From Dasypus novemcinctus (Eukaryota; Chordata; Mammalia; Cingulata; Dasypodidae): a stretch of 64,000 nucleotides of DNA. The notes beneath the pieces were generated by a model. It searched no databases and was not told the DNA's origin. It saw nothing but the letters and a program-made list of their open reading frames with translations. Both the position numbers and the translations under genes were made by a program. Of this stretch, positions 12,561 to 24,099 are shown piece after piece; the first letter of the stretch is position 1, and each line of letters opens with the position of its first letter. The stretch lies in contig NC_080698.1 of the NCBI RefSeq assembly GCF_030445035.2, forward strand, positions 6,930,038-6,994,037. Reading direction: 5' to 3'.

Positions 12561-13714
12561 AGCTGCAGGTCTGTCTCGGGGACACAAGTGGAGGTGGAAT
12601 ACCAGGACCCCGCAAAAGGCAAGCTGAACCCGCCGGTCATGCTGGCCACCCCCCAATTTCAACTGCAGAGACTTACCTCCCTATGAAAAATTATTCTTCA
12701 TGATCATCTCTCTCATGGAGAATCACCTTTCATCAAATAACATATCAGCTTTTATTTGTAAAAGTAAAAATCAGCTACATTTGTAGCACCTGCTATTGAA
12801 ATACAAAGGGCAAGTCTAATTTTCCGAGGAGGAGATAGATAAAAATATCCACAATTACATGGCAGGTGTATGAAACCAAGTTACTTAAAACAAAGAGACC
12901 ACAATTCAAGAATAAGTTGTAACCTTTGCTCTGGTCATTAATACTGATGATTGGCAGATGTGGCAGTCCATCTGCCACCCTAGGAAATGAATGTTGGGCA
13001 ACACTTACGGCTTGGCCGAACACTGCATCGTTCGCATTTTCCACTTAGACAGGTTCTTCTTGGGAGGCCACTTTCTAGCCCACAGGGCAGCCGATTTGGC
13101 TCCTACTCCACAGTGGAGTTCTCAGAAAGCTCTTCTCCCTGTGTGGCTGAGTCCAGTTTCTACCAACGTCATCAAATCCTGCTCTCTGGAGAGTCTGTTC
13201 CCTCTTCTACAGGAAGAGCTATCACATCATAGACTTTTCTATCAGGAAGAAACTTAAAATACTGCCTAAGCCAATTCTCTAGTATAATATACTAGAAAGC
13301 TCTGGTCCAAGTCAAAGGCGTATAAGAAGTGGCAAAATTGAACTAAAATGAATTACTGCACACACAATTCTGAATCTCATCTACACAAGCAGTATCTTGC
13401 CTTGGCTTCTCCCCAAAGTGTTCCTTCCCCAGGGTGGATAGCCCTGGCTCCTCCACTCATCTTTTTTGGGCTAGGGTTTCCTCTTGACTGCATTTTAGTT
13501 TGTCAGTATTCACATTTATTGGCCTGCCTGGTATCTAACAAAATGTTCTGGAGATAGTCTGTGAAATGATCACTTCCCATAATCTGAAACAATACTTTTA
13601 TTAATTAACCTAAATTCACATGCAGGAAGTTTTAGGTTTTTTTTTTTTTTTTATTTTAACCCCATCACAATTGAATCTTATGCAGTCAACTAGGATTTCA
13701 GGATTTTTTTTTTT
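12561..13714. other. No gene recognised
   Basis: Short frames at 12987-13257 overlap in two registers and show no domain. T run at 13637-13653. Confidence 0.5.
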
Positions 13715-14110
13715 CAGGAGTACTGATGGCCATTGTGGGTAACCTAAATGTCTATTAATAGGAAATTGATTAAAGTGTGGTCCATCCAGCTATTAAAAAG
13801 AATGGGTTCTACAAGTATTGATATAGAATGATGCCCAAGGTGCTTTGTATAGTTAAATGAGTCACAGAAAAACAGGTGTTTCATGCTTTTATTTTGTACA
13901 AAGGCTATCATACCCATTTATGTATATAAATGTATAAACAAATATCTGTAGGAACAGACAATAAACTCTCCTCTGGGGAAGGGAGGGGTTTGGGGGAGGA
14001 GAGAGAAAAGGAGACTTTACCTTTTATTCAATATTTTTGTATGAATTCTTTAAAACTAGTATATATTCATTTATTACTTTGGTAATTAAAAAACAATAAA
14101 AAGAAATACT
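13715..14110 (+). mobile_element. L1 3' end, sense
   Basis: aacctaaatgtctattaata, gattaaagtgtggtccatcc and the purine-rich gggaagggaggggtttgggg segment, ending A-rich (aaaaacaataaaaag). Confidence 0.7.
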
Positions 14111-14186
14111 GCTACCCTTCCAAAAAAAGAATAACCAAGAGTTTTCCAGGGAAACTTGTTGAGCTAATAGTCATATGGGAAAAGTA

Positions 14187-14735
14187 TTGGGAAGCAGATG
14201 TGGCTCAAGTGATAGATTTCCGCCTACCATATGGGAGGACCTGAGTTCAATCCCTGGGGCCTCCTCGTGAAAAAGAAGAAGAGAAAGCGTGCCTGTGTGG
14301 CAAGCCAGTACCCACGTGGTGAGCCAAGTGCCTGCACGGTGAGCCGAGTGCCTGCATGAGTGCCCACATGGAGAGCCAAGTGCCCGTGCGGTGAGCCGAG
14401 TATCTGCATAAGTGCCTACACGGTGAGCCAGTGCCTGCACAAGTGAGTCACACAGCAAGATGATGACGCAACAAAAGAGAGACAAAGAGGAGAGTCAAGG
14501 TGAAGCACAGCAGAAACAAGGAACTGAGGTGGTGCAGCTGACAGGGAACCTTTCTCTACATCAGAGGTCTCCAGGATCGTATCCTGGTGAATCCTAGAGG
14601 AGAAAAAATGAGAAGAGAAGACAAAAAGAGAAATAGATACAGAAGATCACACAGCAAATGGCCACAGCAAAAACATCAGGGCGGGGGAGGGGGAAAGGGA
14701 AAATAAATAAATATTTTTTAAAAAAAGAAAAAGTA
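14187..14735 (+). repeat. Long DAS-type SINE with internal tandem repeats
   Basis: Begins gggaagcagatgtggctcaa and has the ccgcctaccatatgggagg block and a B-box-like ggacctgagttcaatccc. A run of variable repeats of about 20 bases (variants of gtgagccaagtgcctgcac) follows at 14290-14445. A second head-like unit, ending in ccaggatcgtatcctgg, lies near 14520-14600. It ends with an AATAAATA tail. Confidence 0.85.
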
Positions 14736-14791
14736 TTAAAGTATCAGGAGTGTGTGAAAGAAAGGAAAGAGTGTATTAAAAAAAAAAACAT

Positions 14792-15035
14792 AGAGGGAAA
14801 CGGATGTGGCTCAACCAGCTGGACTCCCGTCTACCATATAGGAGGTCCTGGGTTCAATACCCAGGGCCTCCTGGTGAGGGCGAGCTGGCCCACTCAGCGA
14901 GCTGGCCCGTGAGGAGTGCCGGCCCATGCAGGAGTGCAGCGCCACACAGGAGAGCCGCCCTGCGTAGGAATGCCACCTTGCACAGGAAAGCTGCCTCATG
15001 CAGGAGTGCTCTCCCGTGTGGTAATTCGTTACTCC
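14792..15035 (+). repeat. DAS-type SINE, 3'-truncated
   Basis: Head gaaacggatgtggctcaacc, then ctaccatataggaggtcctgg and ggttcaatacccagggcc. The body has short repeats (variants of caggagtgc), but no A-rich tail is reached before unrelated sequence. Confidence 0.8.
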
Positions 15036-15129
15036 TCCTTCCCGTGCGCCCAGCAGCCTCCTGGCTGATCTCCTACCTTCTCAGCTGGTGCCTCCTCATG
15101 TCCCAGCCTCTGGCTTGGACCTGAGAACT

Positions 15130-16350
15130 TGGTCCTTTACGATCTACACTCACCACCCCCACCCCCCAGCCGTGATCCTGTCCAGCGTCACAGTGTTGAT
15201 CACCATCACGAACTGACAAGGATCAAACTTAGATATCCAGCCCGGAGTTCTCCCCTGGGGCCATCTGTCCAGCTGCCTGCTGGATATTTCCACCCGAATG
15301 GCTTATAAGCATCTCAAACTTGACACGTGCCTAAGCAGGCTGGTTTTCCCACAGCCCTCCTCTTCTCAGCCAATGGAAAGAATTCTTCCAGCGGTCCAGG
15401 CCAACACTCTTGGAATCTTCCTTGACCACCCCCCCCCCCCCCATTTCTCATTTACCCTCCTCCTCTCTGTCAACAAATCCTGTTGGTGCTACCTACAGAA
15501 CCTGTCCACTCCTCACCCGCTCTGCTGCTGCCCCCAAGGTCCAACGCAGCCCCCATCTGGGGCCTGGATGACTTTAACAGCCTCCTGTCTGGTCTGCTAG
15601 TCTCTAACGGTGCTTCCTCGGTCTATTCTCAACATGACTAGTGATCCTTTCTGTCCATATGTCAGAAGACATCGCTCCTTTAATCAAAACTCTCCAACGG
15701 TCACCACCTCGCGCAGGGAAAAAGCAAAGCTCTTCCACGACTCCGTGGCCCCCTTCGCCTGAACCTCCTGCCCACCCCCACCCAATTCGATGGACAAATT
15801 GGGCTGCTTCTGTTCAGCAATTGTGAATGATGTCACTACGCACATCCGTGTACAGGTGTCTGTTCACCGTATCTTTCTGATGCTCTCCTACCCCTCACCC
15901 CTTACTGCTTCTCTGACCACACTGGTCTTTTTGCTCATCCAGGAACACAGCCAGGCATTCTCCTATTCTGGAATATTTGCACATCTGTTCCTCTGCCTGG
16001 AACTCCCATCCCCCAGACGCCTTCCTGGCTCCTCCCCTCATCTCCATCAGGTCTTCGCTCTAGTGTCACTCAGTGAGGTCCTTCTTGATGACCCAATTCA
16101 AAATTGCCCCTCTCCAAACCCACCTCACTCCCTCTCCCACCTCCTACTTTATCTTTCTCCACAACGCTCGTAACCATCTGAGACACTGTACTTTTTGGGT
16201 ATTTATTATCTGTTTCTCCTGACTATTAATAATAATGGTAATAAAAACTAAGCTCCATCAAACAGGGAGCTTTGTCTTCTGTTCATTGATGTGCCTTGTG
16301 CTCCCGGCACATCACACTGGTAATTAATATGTGTTAAACCACATCTGGGC
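15130..16350 (+). mobile_element. LINE L2 remnant, sense
   Basis: The end segment aaactaagctccatcaaaca, gggagctttgtcttctgttc is the L2 3' terminus. Upstream blocks (ttcctctgcctggaactccc, gtgtcactcagtgaggtcct) fit L2 ORF sequence. A short foreign L1-like piece lies near 15800-15860, and a run of C at 15426-15443. Confidence 0.6.
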
Positions 16351-16785
16351 GCTTGTCAGCCCCACCCAAGACTGAAGAGGAGACCAAGCAACCACCACCT
16401 CTAAACTTTGAAACAAAATTCAAATGCTTTGCCCCGTGCAGCTTTCACTTCAGCTTCTCAGGTCACGTGACAGTTGCAGTTTCGAGTTCTGATGTGCAAC
16501 TCCTTCATCTTGTCATTTGCCTACGTTTTCAACCCAATCCCCTTGTAGAAAATGTGGTTGCCAAAGTCTTCCAGCTGTCCTGACTTGAAAGCACTTGCTT
16601 CCAGTTATGGTCTAATTGATAAGGGAATGCAGCAAAATGAAAAGTTTTATAACTTTAAAAATCACCAAAAACACAAAATATTATCCTTACCAAAACTTTT
16701 TTCATTTTTTGCCTATTGCTTTTTCTTTGTATATATTGTTTCACGTTGTTGCAGTCGTAGTTTATACACTTTATGCTCTCTTTCA
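16351..16785. other. No gene recognised
   Basis: Unassigned sequence between the L2 end and the long L1. Confidence 0.5.
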
Positions 16786-17766
16786 GTTTTTTAAAATAGA
16801 CTTTATTTTTCGAGCAGTTTTAGGTTTACAGAGAAATTACTCAGAATGTATCAAGGGTTTCCATACATTATCTCCTTCCCCTCAGTTTGCCCGATTATTA
16901 ATACCTTGCATTAGTGTGGTACATTTGTTAACAACTGAGAAACAAATACTGATATATCATTATTAACTGAAGACCATAGCTTACAATAGGGCTCACTCTT
17001 TATGTTCTATAGTTTCTTGGGTTTACACAAATCATCATTATGGCATCATAAAGAATGCTTCTCTACCCGCAAAATAGCTTGTGTTCCAACATTGTGAATG
17101 TACTTAATATCTCTGAATTGTATACTAGAAAACGATTAATAATACATTACCATCATATACTTGAAAATGGTTAATAATTAACTACAGTTAATAATATAAC
17201 TAATAACATTATTTCATAAATTGCAACAATAGTACCATATTAATACAAAATACTAATAATAGGGAAAATTGTAAGGGGATATATCAGGAACTCTGCTTTC
17301 TGCATGGCTTTTCTGTAAACCCACAACTATTCTAATTTTTTTTTTTAATTCAGTGCCCGTGCTTCACCTAGACATGCCTCCCCATCCCGCTTGAACCCCT
17401 GGCACCCACTGATCTTTTTACTGTTTTGGTAGTTTTGCTTTTTTTTCCAAAATGTCATATAGTTGGAATCATACAGTATGTGGCTTTTTTAGACTGGCTT
17501 CTTTTACCTAGCAATGTGCGTTTAAGATTCCTCCTTGTCTTTTTATAAATTGATGGTTCATTCTTTTTATCATTGAGGAATATTCCATTGTACGGATATA
17601 CCATGGTTTTTTAATCCACTCACCTACTGAATGATATCTTAGTTGCTTCCGATTTTGGCTATTATGAACAAAGCTGCTATAAACCTTTGGTTGCAGGTTT
17701 TTATGTGGATATAAGTTCTCAACTCATGTGGGTAAATACCCAGGAATGCAATTGCTGGATAGTATG

Positions 17767-18249
17767 TGTAGCAGTTGGATATAATTGATGAATTCCAAAA
17801 AGAAATATTGGATTGTGCTTGTAATCTGATCTGTACCTGGGCATGACTGAGTTATGAGTAGGGCGTTGAGTCCCCATCCAGTCCCCTCCCCTTGGTGGGT
17901 AGGGCTTACAGATAAAAGGCATGGCAAATAACAGAGTTCAGGGTTTCTGATGCTGAAGACTTAAGCTGAAGCTCCAGGAAATAAGCTCGCAGAGGAAAGA
18001 AAAGCCAGCCCCAGGAAGGAAGGAACCTTGAAGCCAGAGAAAAGTAAGTCCCAGGAATGTAGGAACCCAGGAAGCCTAAACCCTTGCAGACGTCGGCAGC
18101 CATCTTGCTCCAAACAGACTTTGGTGAGGGAAGTAACTTAGGCTTTATGGCCTGGTATCTGTAAGCTCCTACCCCAAATAAATACCCTTTACAATGCCTA
18201 GCAGATTTCTGATATTTTGCATCAGTACCCCTTTTGGCTGACTAATACA
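17767..18249 (+). repeat. Solo LTR-like element, copy 1 (TG...CA, 483 bp)
   Basis: Begins TGTAGCAGTT and ends TAATACA, with near-matching 5-base flanks GTATG and GTATA, and splits the antisense L1 text cleanly. The same element occurs in reverse at 43406-44367. The ends and the 5-base duplication suggest an LTR. I cannot name the family. Confidence 0.75.
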
Positions 18250-18550
18250 GTATAGTATACCTTTGTTTGGCTCTTTTAGAAGTTTTTAAATTGCCTTCAA
18301 AGTTGTACCATTTGCATTCTCACCAGCATTTAGTGTTGTCAGTGTTTTGGATTTTAATCATTCTAGATCTGTGGTCATATATCATTATTGTTTTAATTTA
18401 TAATTCTTTAATGACATATGATGTTGAGCATGTTTACATATGCTTATTTTCCATCTGTACATCTTTTCTGATGAGGTGTCTTTTTGGGTTTTATTTCTTC
18501 ATTTTGCAATTGGGTCGGTGATTTTCTTATTGTTGAGTTTTTTGTTTTTA

Positions 18551-18965
18551 GGGATTTATTTTTTATTTATTTCTCTCCCCTTCCTTCCCCCCGCCCCCAG
18601 TTGTCTGCTCTCTGTGTCAATTCGCTTGGTGTTCTTCTGTGTCCACTTGCATTCTTGTCAACGGCACCAGGAATCCATGTCTCTTTTTGTTGTGTCATCT
18701 TGCTGCATCAGCTCTCCGTGTGTGCGGTGCCACTCCTGGGCAGGCTGCACTTTTCTTACACGGGGCAGCTGTCCTTGCAGGGCACACTCCTTGTGTGTGG
18801 GGCTCCCCTACGTGGGGAACACCCCTGCATGACATGGCACTCCTTGCACACATTAGCACTGCAAATGGGCCAGCTTACCACACGGGTCAGGAGGCCCTGG
18901 GTTTGAACCCTGGACCTCCCGTGTGGCCAGTGGACGCTCTATCAGTTGATCCAAATCCACTTCCC
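18551..18965 (-). repeat. DAS-type SINE, antisense, inserted in L1
   Basis: Reads, reversed, as a tRNA-like head (gaagtggatttggatcaact..., ggtcc...ggttcaaaccc), a body and an AATAAAT tail. The L1 sequence cttattgttgagtttt (about 18525-18540) reappears as cttattcttgagtttt just after the element (about 18966-18981), which is the target-site duplication. Confidence 0.85.
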
Positions 18966-21436
18966 CTTATTCTTGAGTTTTAAGAGTTTTGTATATTTTG
19001 AATGTGAGTCCTTTACCAGACACATTTTACAAATGTTATTTCCCAATATATGGGTTGCATTTTCATTCTTTTAACATTGTCTTTTACAGAACACATTTTT
19101 AATGAGGCCCAACTGATCAATGGTTTTCTTTCATGGATCGTGCTTTTGTTAGTGTATCTAAAAAGTCATCTCCAAACTCAAGGTCATCTAGATTTACTAC
19201 TGTGGTAACCTCTAGAAATTGTACGGTATTATGTTTTACATTTAGGTCTGTGGTCCATTTTGAGCTAACTATTGCGAAAGGTTTAAGGTTTGTGTCTAGA
19301 TTCTTTTTTTTTTTTCCCACATGTGGATGACCAATTGTTTCAACACCAATTATTGAAAAGACTATCCTTTCTCTATTGAATTGTCTTTTTTCCTCTCGTC
19401 ATGGGTCAGTTGACTATATTTGTGTGGCTCTGTTTCTGTACTCTCTATCCTGTTGTATTGATCTGTTTGTCTGCTCCCTCATGAATACTAAACGGTCTCA
19501 GTCACTGGAGTTTTATAGTAAGCCTTGAAGTCCAGTAGTCGACCAGTTTTGTTCTTCAGTATCACGTTGATACTCTGGATCTTTTTGCCTTTCCATATAA
19601 ACTTTAGAATCAGTTTGTCAATATCCATAAAAGAACTTGCTGGGATTTGATTGGAATTGTGTTGAATTCATTGAGCAAGTTCAGAAGAACTGATATCTTA
19701 ATAATATTGAGTCTTCCTATCCATGAACATGCAATATCTCCTCATTTAGTTGGATTTTCTCTGATTTCTACAATCCGAGTTTTGTAGTTTTATCATACAG
19801 ATCTTTTACATATTTTGGGAGAGAGCATCTAGTTTCTCACCATTAAGTATGATGGTGGTTATAGGTTTTTTATAGGTATCCTTTATTGAGTTGAGGAACT
19901 TCCTTCTATTCCTAGTTTGCTGAGATTTTTTTTTATTATTATTATCATGAATGGATGGTGGAATTAGTCAAATTATTTTCTGCATCTATCAATATGATCA
20001 AATGATTTTTCTTCTTTAGTCTGTTGATATGATGCATTACATTAATTGATTTTCAAATGTTTAACCAGCCTCACATATCTGCAATAAATACTATTTGGTT
20101 GTGGTATATAATCCTTTTTATACATTGTCAGACACAATTTGCTAGTATTTTTCTTAAGAATTTCTCCACCTATATTCACGAGCAATTTGAATCTGTAATT
20201 TTCCTTTCCATTGCTCTAATGTCCATGGGATCAGTAGTGATGGTCCCCCTTTCATCTTCAATTCTGGTCTTAGTAATTTGTGTCTTCTTTTTTTTTTTTT
20301 TTTCCTTTGGGTGAGCCTGACTAGAGATATGTCAGTATTACTGATCTTTTCAAACAACTGGGTTTTGGCTCACTTATTTTCTCTATTAATTTTTTGTTTC
20401 CAATTTCGATGATTCATACTATGATTTTTATTATTTATTTTTATTATTTATCTTCTTCCATGTACTTTTGTTCTTCTCTTTTGAGTTTCCTAGGGTGGAA
20501 ACTTAGATTATCGATTTTAATCTTTCTTCTTTTCTCGTATATGCATTTAATATTATAAATTTCCCTCTAAGGACTGCTTTTGCTGCATATCATAAATTTT
20601 GATAAATTGTACTTTCATTTTCATTTAGTTCAAAATATTTTAAAATTTCTTTTGTGACCTCTTATTTAAATCATGTGTCATTTAGAAGTGTGTGGCTTAA
20701 TCTACAAATATTTTTATATTTTCCAGCTGTCTTTCTGTTGTTGATTTCTAGTTTAATTCCATTTTGATTTGAGAACTCAGAAAAGATTTCTATTCTCTAA
20801 AATTTGTTAAGGGGTATTTTATGGCCTAGGATGTGGTCTGTCTTGGATGTGAACGTGAGAAGGATGAAGAAGCTTGCTCGATCTGTTAATTACTAACAGA
20901 AGGATGTTGAACTCTTCAACCATTGTAGTGTATTTATATATTTTTCCTTGCAGTTCTCCCAGTTTTTACCTCAGGTATTTTGACATTATATTATTTAGGA
21001 GCATACACATTAAGGATTGTTACGTCTTCTTGGGGAAATTGACCTTTTTATCATTATGCAATGCTCCTATTTATCTCTGATAATTTTCCTTAATTGGAAA
21101 TCTGCTTTGTCTGAAATTAATACAGCTATTCCATTCTTGCTTTTATTGGCATTAGCACAATGTATCTTTTTCCATCCCCTTACTTTAAATCTATCAGTGT
21201 CATTATATTTAAAGTGAATTTATCTATGCAGTCAACACAGAGTTGGATCTCAGGGTTTTTTATCCCCTTTGATAATTTCTCTTAATTATTGTATTTAGAC
21301 CATTCACATTTAAAGTGATTATGGATATAGTTGGATTAATATCTACCATATTTGTCACTGCTTACTATTTGTTGCCCTTGTTCTTTGATTTCTCTTTTGT
21401 CTTTCATTGTTTTTCTGCCTACTCTGTTTTTGTTTT

Positions 21437-21830
21437 TTGAGGTAGCAGGAGCCAGGGATTGAACACGGGACCTCGTATGTGGGAAGCTGGTGCTCAACCA
21501 CTGAGCCACACCAGCATCCCTGAGTTGGATTTTTCATTTGTTTTGCTTATTGTTTGTTTTTCAGGAGGCATCAGGAACCAAACTGAGGACCTCCTGTTAG
21601 AGAGGCAGATGCTCAACTGCTTGAGCCACATCCATTTCCTCCTCCGTTTTTTTTTTAAGATTTATTTATTTATTTATGCCCCACCCCACCCCATTGTCTG
21701 CTCTCTGTGCCCATTCGCTGTGCATTCTTCTGTGTCTGCTTATCTTTTCTTTAGGCAGCACAAGGAACTGTTCCTGGCACCTTCTGGTATGGGAGAGAGG
21801 TGCTCAATCTAATTATCTAAGAGCTATCTT
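21437..21830 (-). repeat. Cluster of three antisense SINE fragments
   Basis: Three head-containing pieces lie in a row on the - strand: about 21437-21520, 21550-21640 and 21645-21830. The first two each show a B-box-like segment and a gagccaca head. The third has a tttatttatttatttatg tail and the ctctgtgcccattcgctgtg body. The cluster sits exactly between the L1 and the broken end of the retroviral env. Confidence 0.8.
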
Positions 21831-21849
21831 GCACTCTTCATTATAGAGA

Positions 21850-23710
21850 TCTCCTTCTTTAATGGGGTATAGATTGTTTTCTTTGTATTGTATGGGCATT
21901 TCTTAGTTTAGGGCAGTTTTAATGAGTCTTTGAACTAGCCCTCAGGTACATGGAAGGATGTAACATCCGACTGTTGTAAGCACCCCAGCTGAGATAATGA
22001 GGGAAGTTAGGATGGATAGTGCAACCCCTTTGCATTTTCCACACCAATTTTTTAGCCATCTCATGAGTGGGTTGCTAATGCCAGAATTCTCTGCTAATTC
22101 CTCAGATAGGGCTGATAGGCCTTGTAAAGCTTTAGTACAGTTCTGTCAGGGGCAGTGTTGTTGGAGATGAAGGTACAGCAACTATCTCCAATCATAACGC
22201 AGACTCCCCCTTTCTCAGCTAGCATCATATCTAAGGCCATTCTATTTTCCTATGCCATCTTCCTAGTAGCGTTTAGTTGTCCTGCAATTCCCTTAATTGT
22301 GTTTCTCATGTCATTAATAAATTTCTGTTGATTATAATAGATGTAATTAATGCAATCTACATTTTTATTAATGCTGATTCACCAGAACAAGAATGACTCA
22401 AACTCAGCTACGACTTGATTTTTAGCCTTAAATTCATCTGGGACTCTTTGGGGAACTCTTACATTGTCTAGATAGATCTGCTCATCAAAGGAACCAAGCA
22501 GACTCCTCTTTTCTCTCCCTCCCTGGGTTATTATTATTTTTTTTGTCTTTTCCAAATGTTATGGTGAATGGAATAGCCAATTGGACCAGAGCACAGGTCT
22601 CACCCCAACCTTCCAGGCAGTACCGGTCAGTGACGCCCTTTCCACAGTACCACCACAGGTCTGCTTGAGGTATGGCCAGACTGGAGGAATGGCCAGTGCT
22701 ATCCGGGCTCACATTCCACACCTGTGTACACGAGCCCATGCTTTCGATGTCCTGGAGTCCTTTCCCTTGTCTGGAGAGACAGGCAGAGTGTTCCCTGGAC
22801 CCAGGAGAGAGGCAGGTATGGCCTTGGTTTTTCCATTTCTGACCAGCGGGAAGAGAGATGACAACACACTACAATTTTCACGAGGAATAGCATTTTGGAA
22901 GAGGAGCACCATGCATTTGAACTCCCTGTCATGCTTTTCCATACCTAGTGGAAAGGGCACGATTTGAGCAGTGGGCCGGCCTGTTGGCATAAGCAAAACA
23001 GGTGCTTTTGTTCAGGCTCTGGGCTGTATATTTGGCCCATTCCACGCAGGCATTTTTATCTTCATACCCTATCTCTATTTCTAGTGTCTGTTTTAAGTCC
23101 TCTGCTTCAAGTATCCTGACCACCTTGGGGTCATTTTGAATTGGTTTCTGGCTGAGTCCTCTCTGACATCATTGGAGAGCCAACCAGAGGGGACTTCGCT
23201 GGTGTTTTGTGTAGTGGGGGAGGAAGGACCCACACCCAGAACCTCCCCAAAGGGTCTACACCAGCAACATCCACCCTCACCCCATAGACTCTTTCAGGGG
23301 AAGAATAATGGCAGTTGTTATGGAATCCATCTGCTTTTCTAATGGTCATTACGTTCGGGTTGCTCTAGGTTTTTGCAATCTGATGAAGTATTACCTTTAT
23401 AAAAGGCTATTTTGCCTACCAGCGATTTCCACCATTCAGCATTGCCTCTCCTGGAGTCCCCAGCGTTCCTGGCGGTTCCCCGCCTTGTACTTGGTAGTCC
23501 ACAATACAAGGGCCCAACTGATATGGTGGGGAGGTTGAGATAACCTTTTGGTGACTCTTGGCATAGATATTTATTGTGCCCCCTCAGCCACCACTGATAT
23601 TCTAAATTCTTACAATATAGCAATTGGCAAGCATCAAACTGCCCAGTTTGGGACTCTAGGCCTTCAGTTATATTTATTATTAATTTAACAGAGCTCATCA
23701 TGCCCTAAAT
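21850..23710 (-). pseudogene. env: ERV envelope pseudogene (surface and transmembrane subunits)
   Basis: Surface-subunit fragments are readable at 23339-23701, 22929-23123 (NACVEWAKYTAQSLNKSTC), 22709-22996 and 22485-22739 (ADLWWYCG, then GETCALVQLAIPFTITF). A basic REKR sequence, a furin-type cleavage site, is encoded at 22505-22516, but one frame away from the upstream surface-subunit frame. Downstream in that frame come SLLGSFDEQIYLDN, a heptad-like helix and the immunosuppressive-like segment ending in a CX6CC motif (CVMIGDSCC, 22175-22201). Stops interrupt the helix (after FLFW and RKMA) and the distal part. The protein resembles envelopes of the group from which several placental syncytins were derived, but this copy cannot encode one. 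Confidence 0.85.
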
Positions 23711-24099
23711 CTGGAACATCATAGCCAGTACAATTATTTTCACTCTCAAACTGAGCTTTAAACTTTCCATCTGTCAGTCTCTCCAGGCACTGGGTCAAGT
23801 GGGGAATGACTGTAGCCTGTCTTCTAACTGGAGGGATGTTTTTTTGCAAAGTTTATTGATACAGGGGCCATTAGTCCTTCCCCCTTTTTGATATGCTCTC
23901 CCAACTATTGTCCTTTCAGATTGATCCTTCAGGGATCCAAGGTTGAAGTTTTTTTTCAGGATTTCAGTGAAGTCGGGGGTACTTATCGCCTGGTTCAGGT
24001 ACTGGTCCCTTTCCTGGGGTGTAGTGAGTCCAACCTTTTCAGCTGTTTGGACGGCCGTTTCGGCTGTCAGCAAATTGTGGCAAGGTCCCTCCCAGGCCG

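Larger units (their letters stand above)
16786..21432 (-). mobile_element. Long LINE-1 (older mammalian type), antisense, with nested insertions
   Basis: The + strand text is the reverse complement of an L1 3' end and ORF2, from ttttaaaatagactttattttt at the 3' UTR through the typical block near 17460-17700 to ORF2 sequence up to 21430. An ORF2 C-terminal fragment is readable on the - strand at 19117-19320 (TTDLNVK, then LEFGDDFLDTLTKARSMKE). It is interrupted by an LTR (17767-18249) and a SINE (18551-18965). Many stops make it inactive. Its 5' part is missing beyond the SINE cluster at 21.4-21.8 kb. Confidence 0.88.

Noticed and set aside
14187-14260. Functional tRNA gene suggested by A-box and B-box-like sequences
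   Set aside because: The sequence is the head of a SINE present many times in the window, with degenerate cloverleaf and SINE body following.
14290-14445. CRISPR-like array of short repeats
   Set aside because: Units are directly adjacent variants without unique spacers, inside a mammalian SINE.
17906-18103. Similar short frames beginning MAAD in both LTR copies (17906-18103 on -, 43984-44187 on +)
   Set aside because: They are the same piece of a shared repeat, read in matching orientation relative to the element. Similarity reflects repeat descent, not coding constraint.
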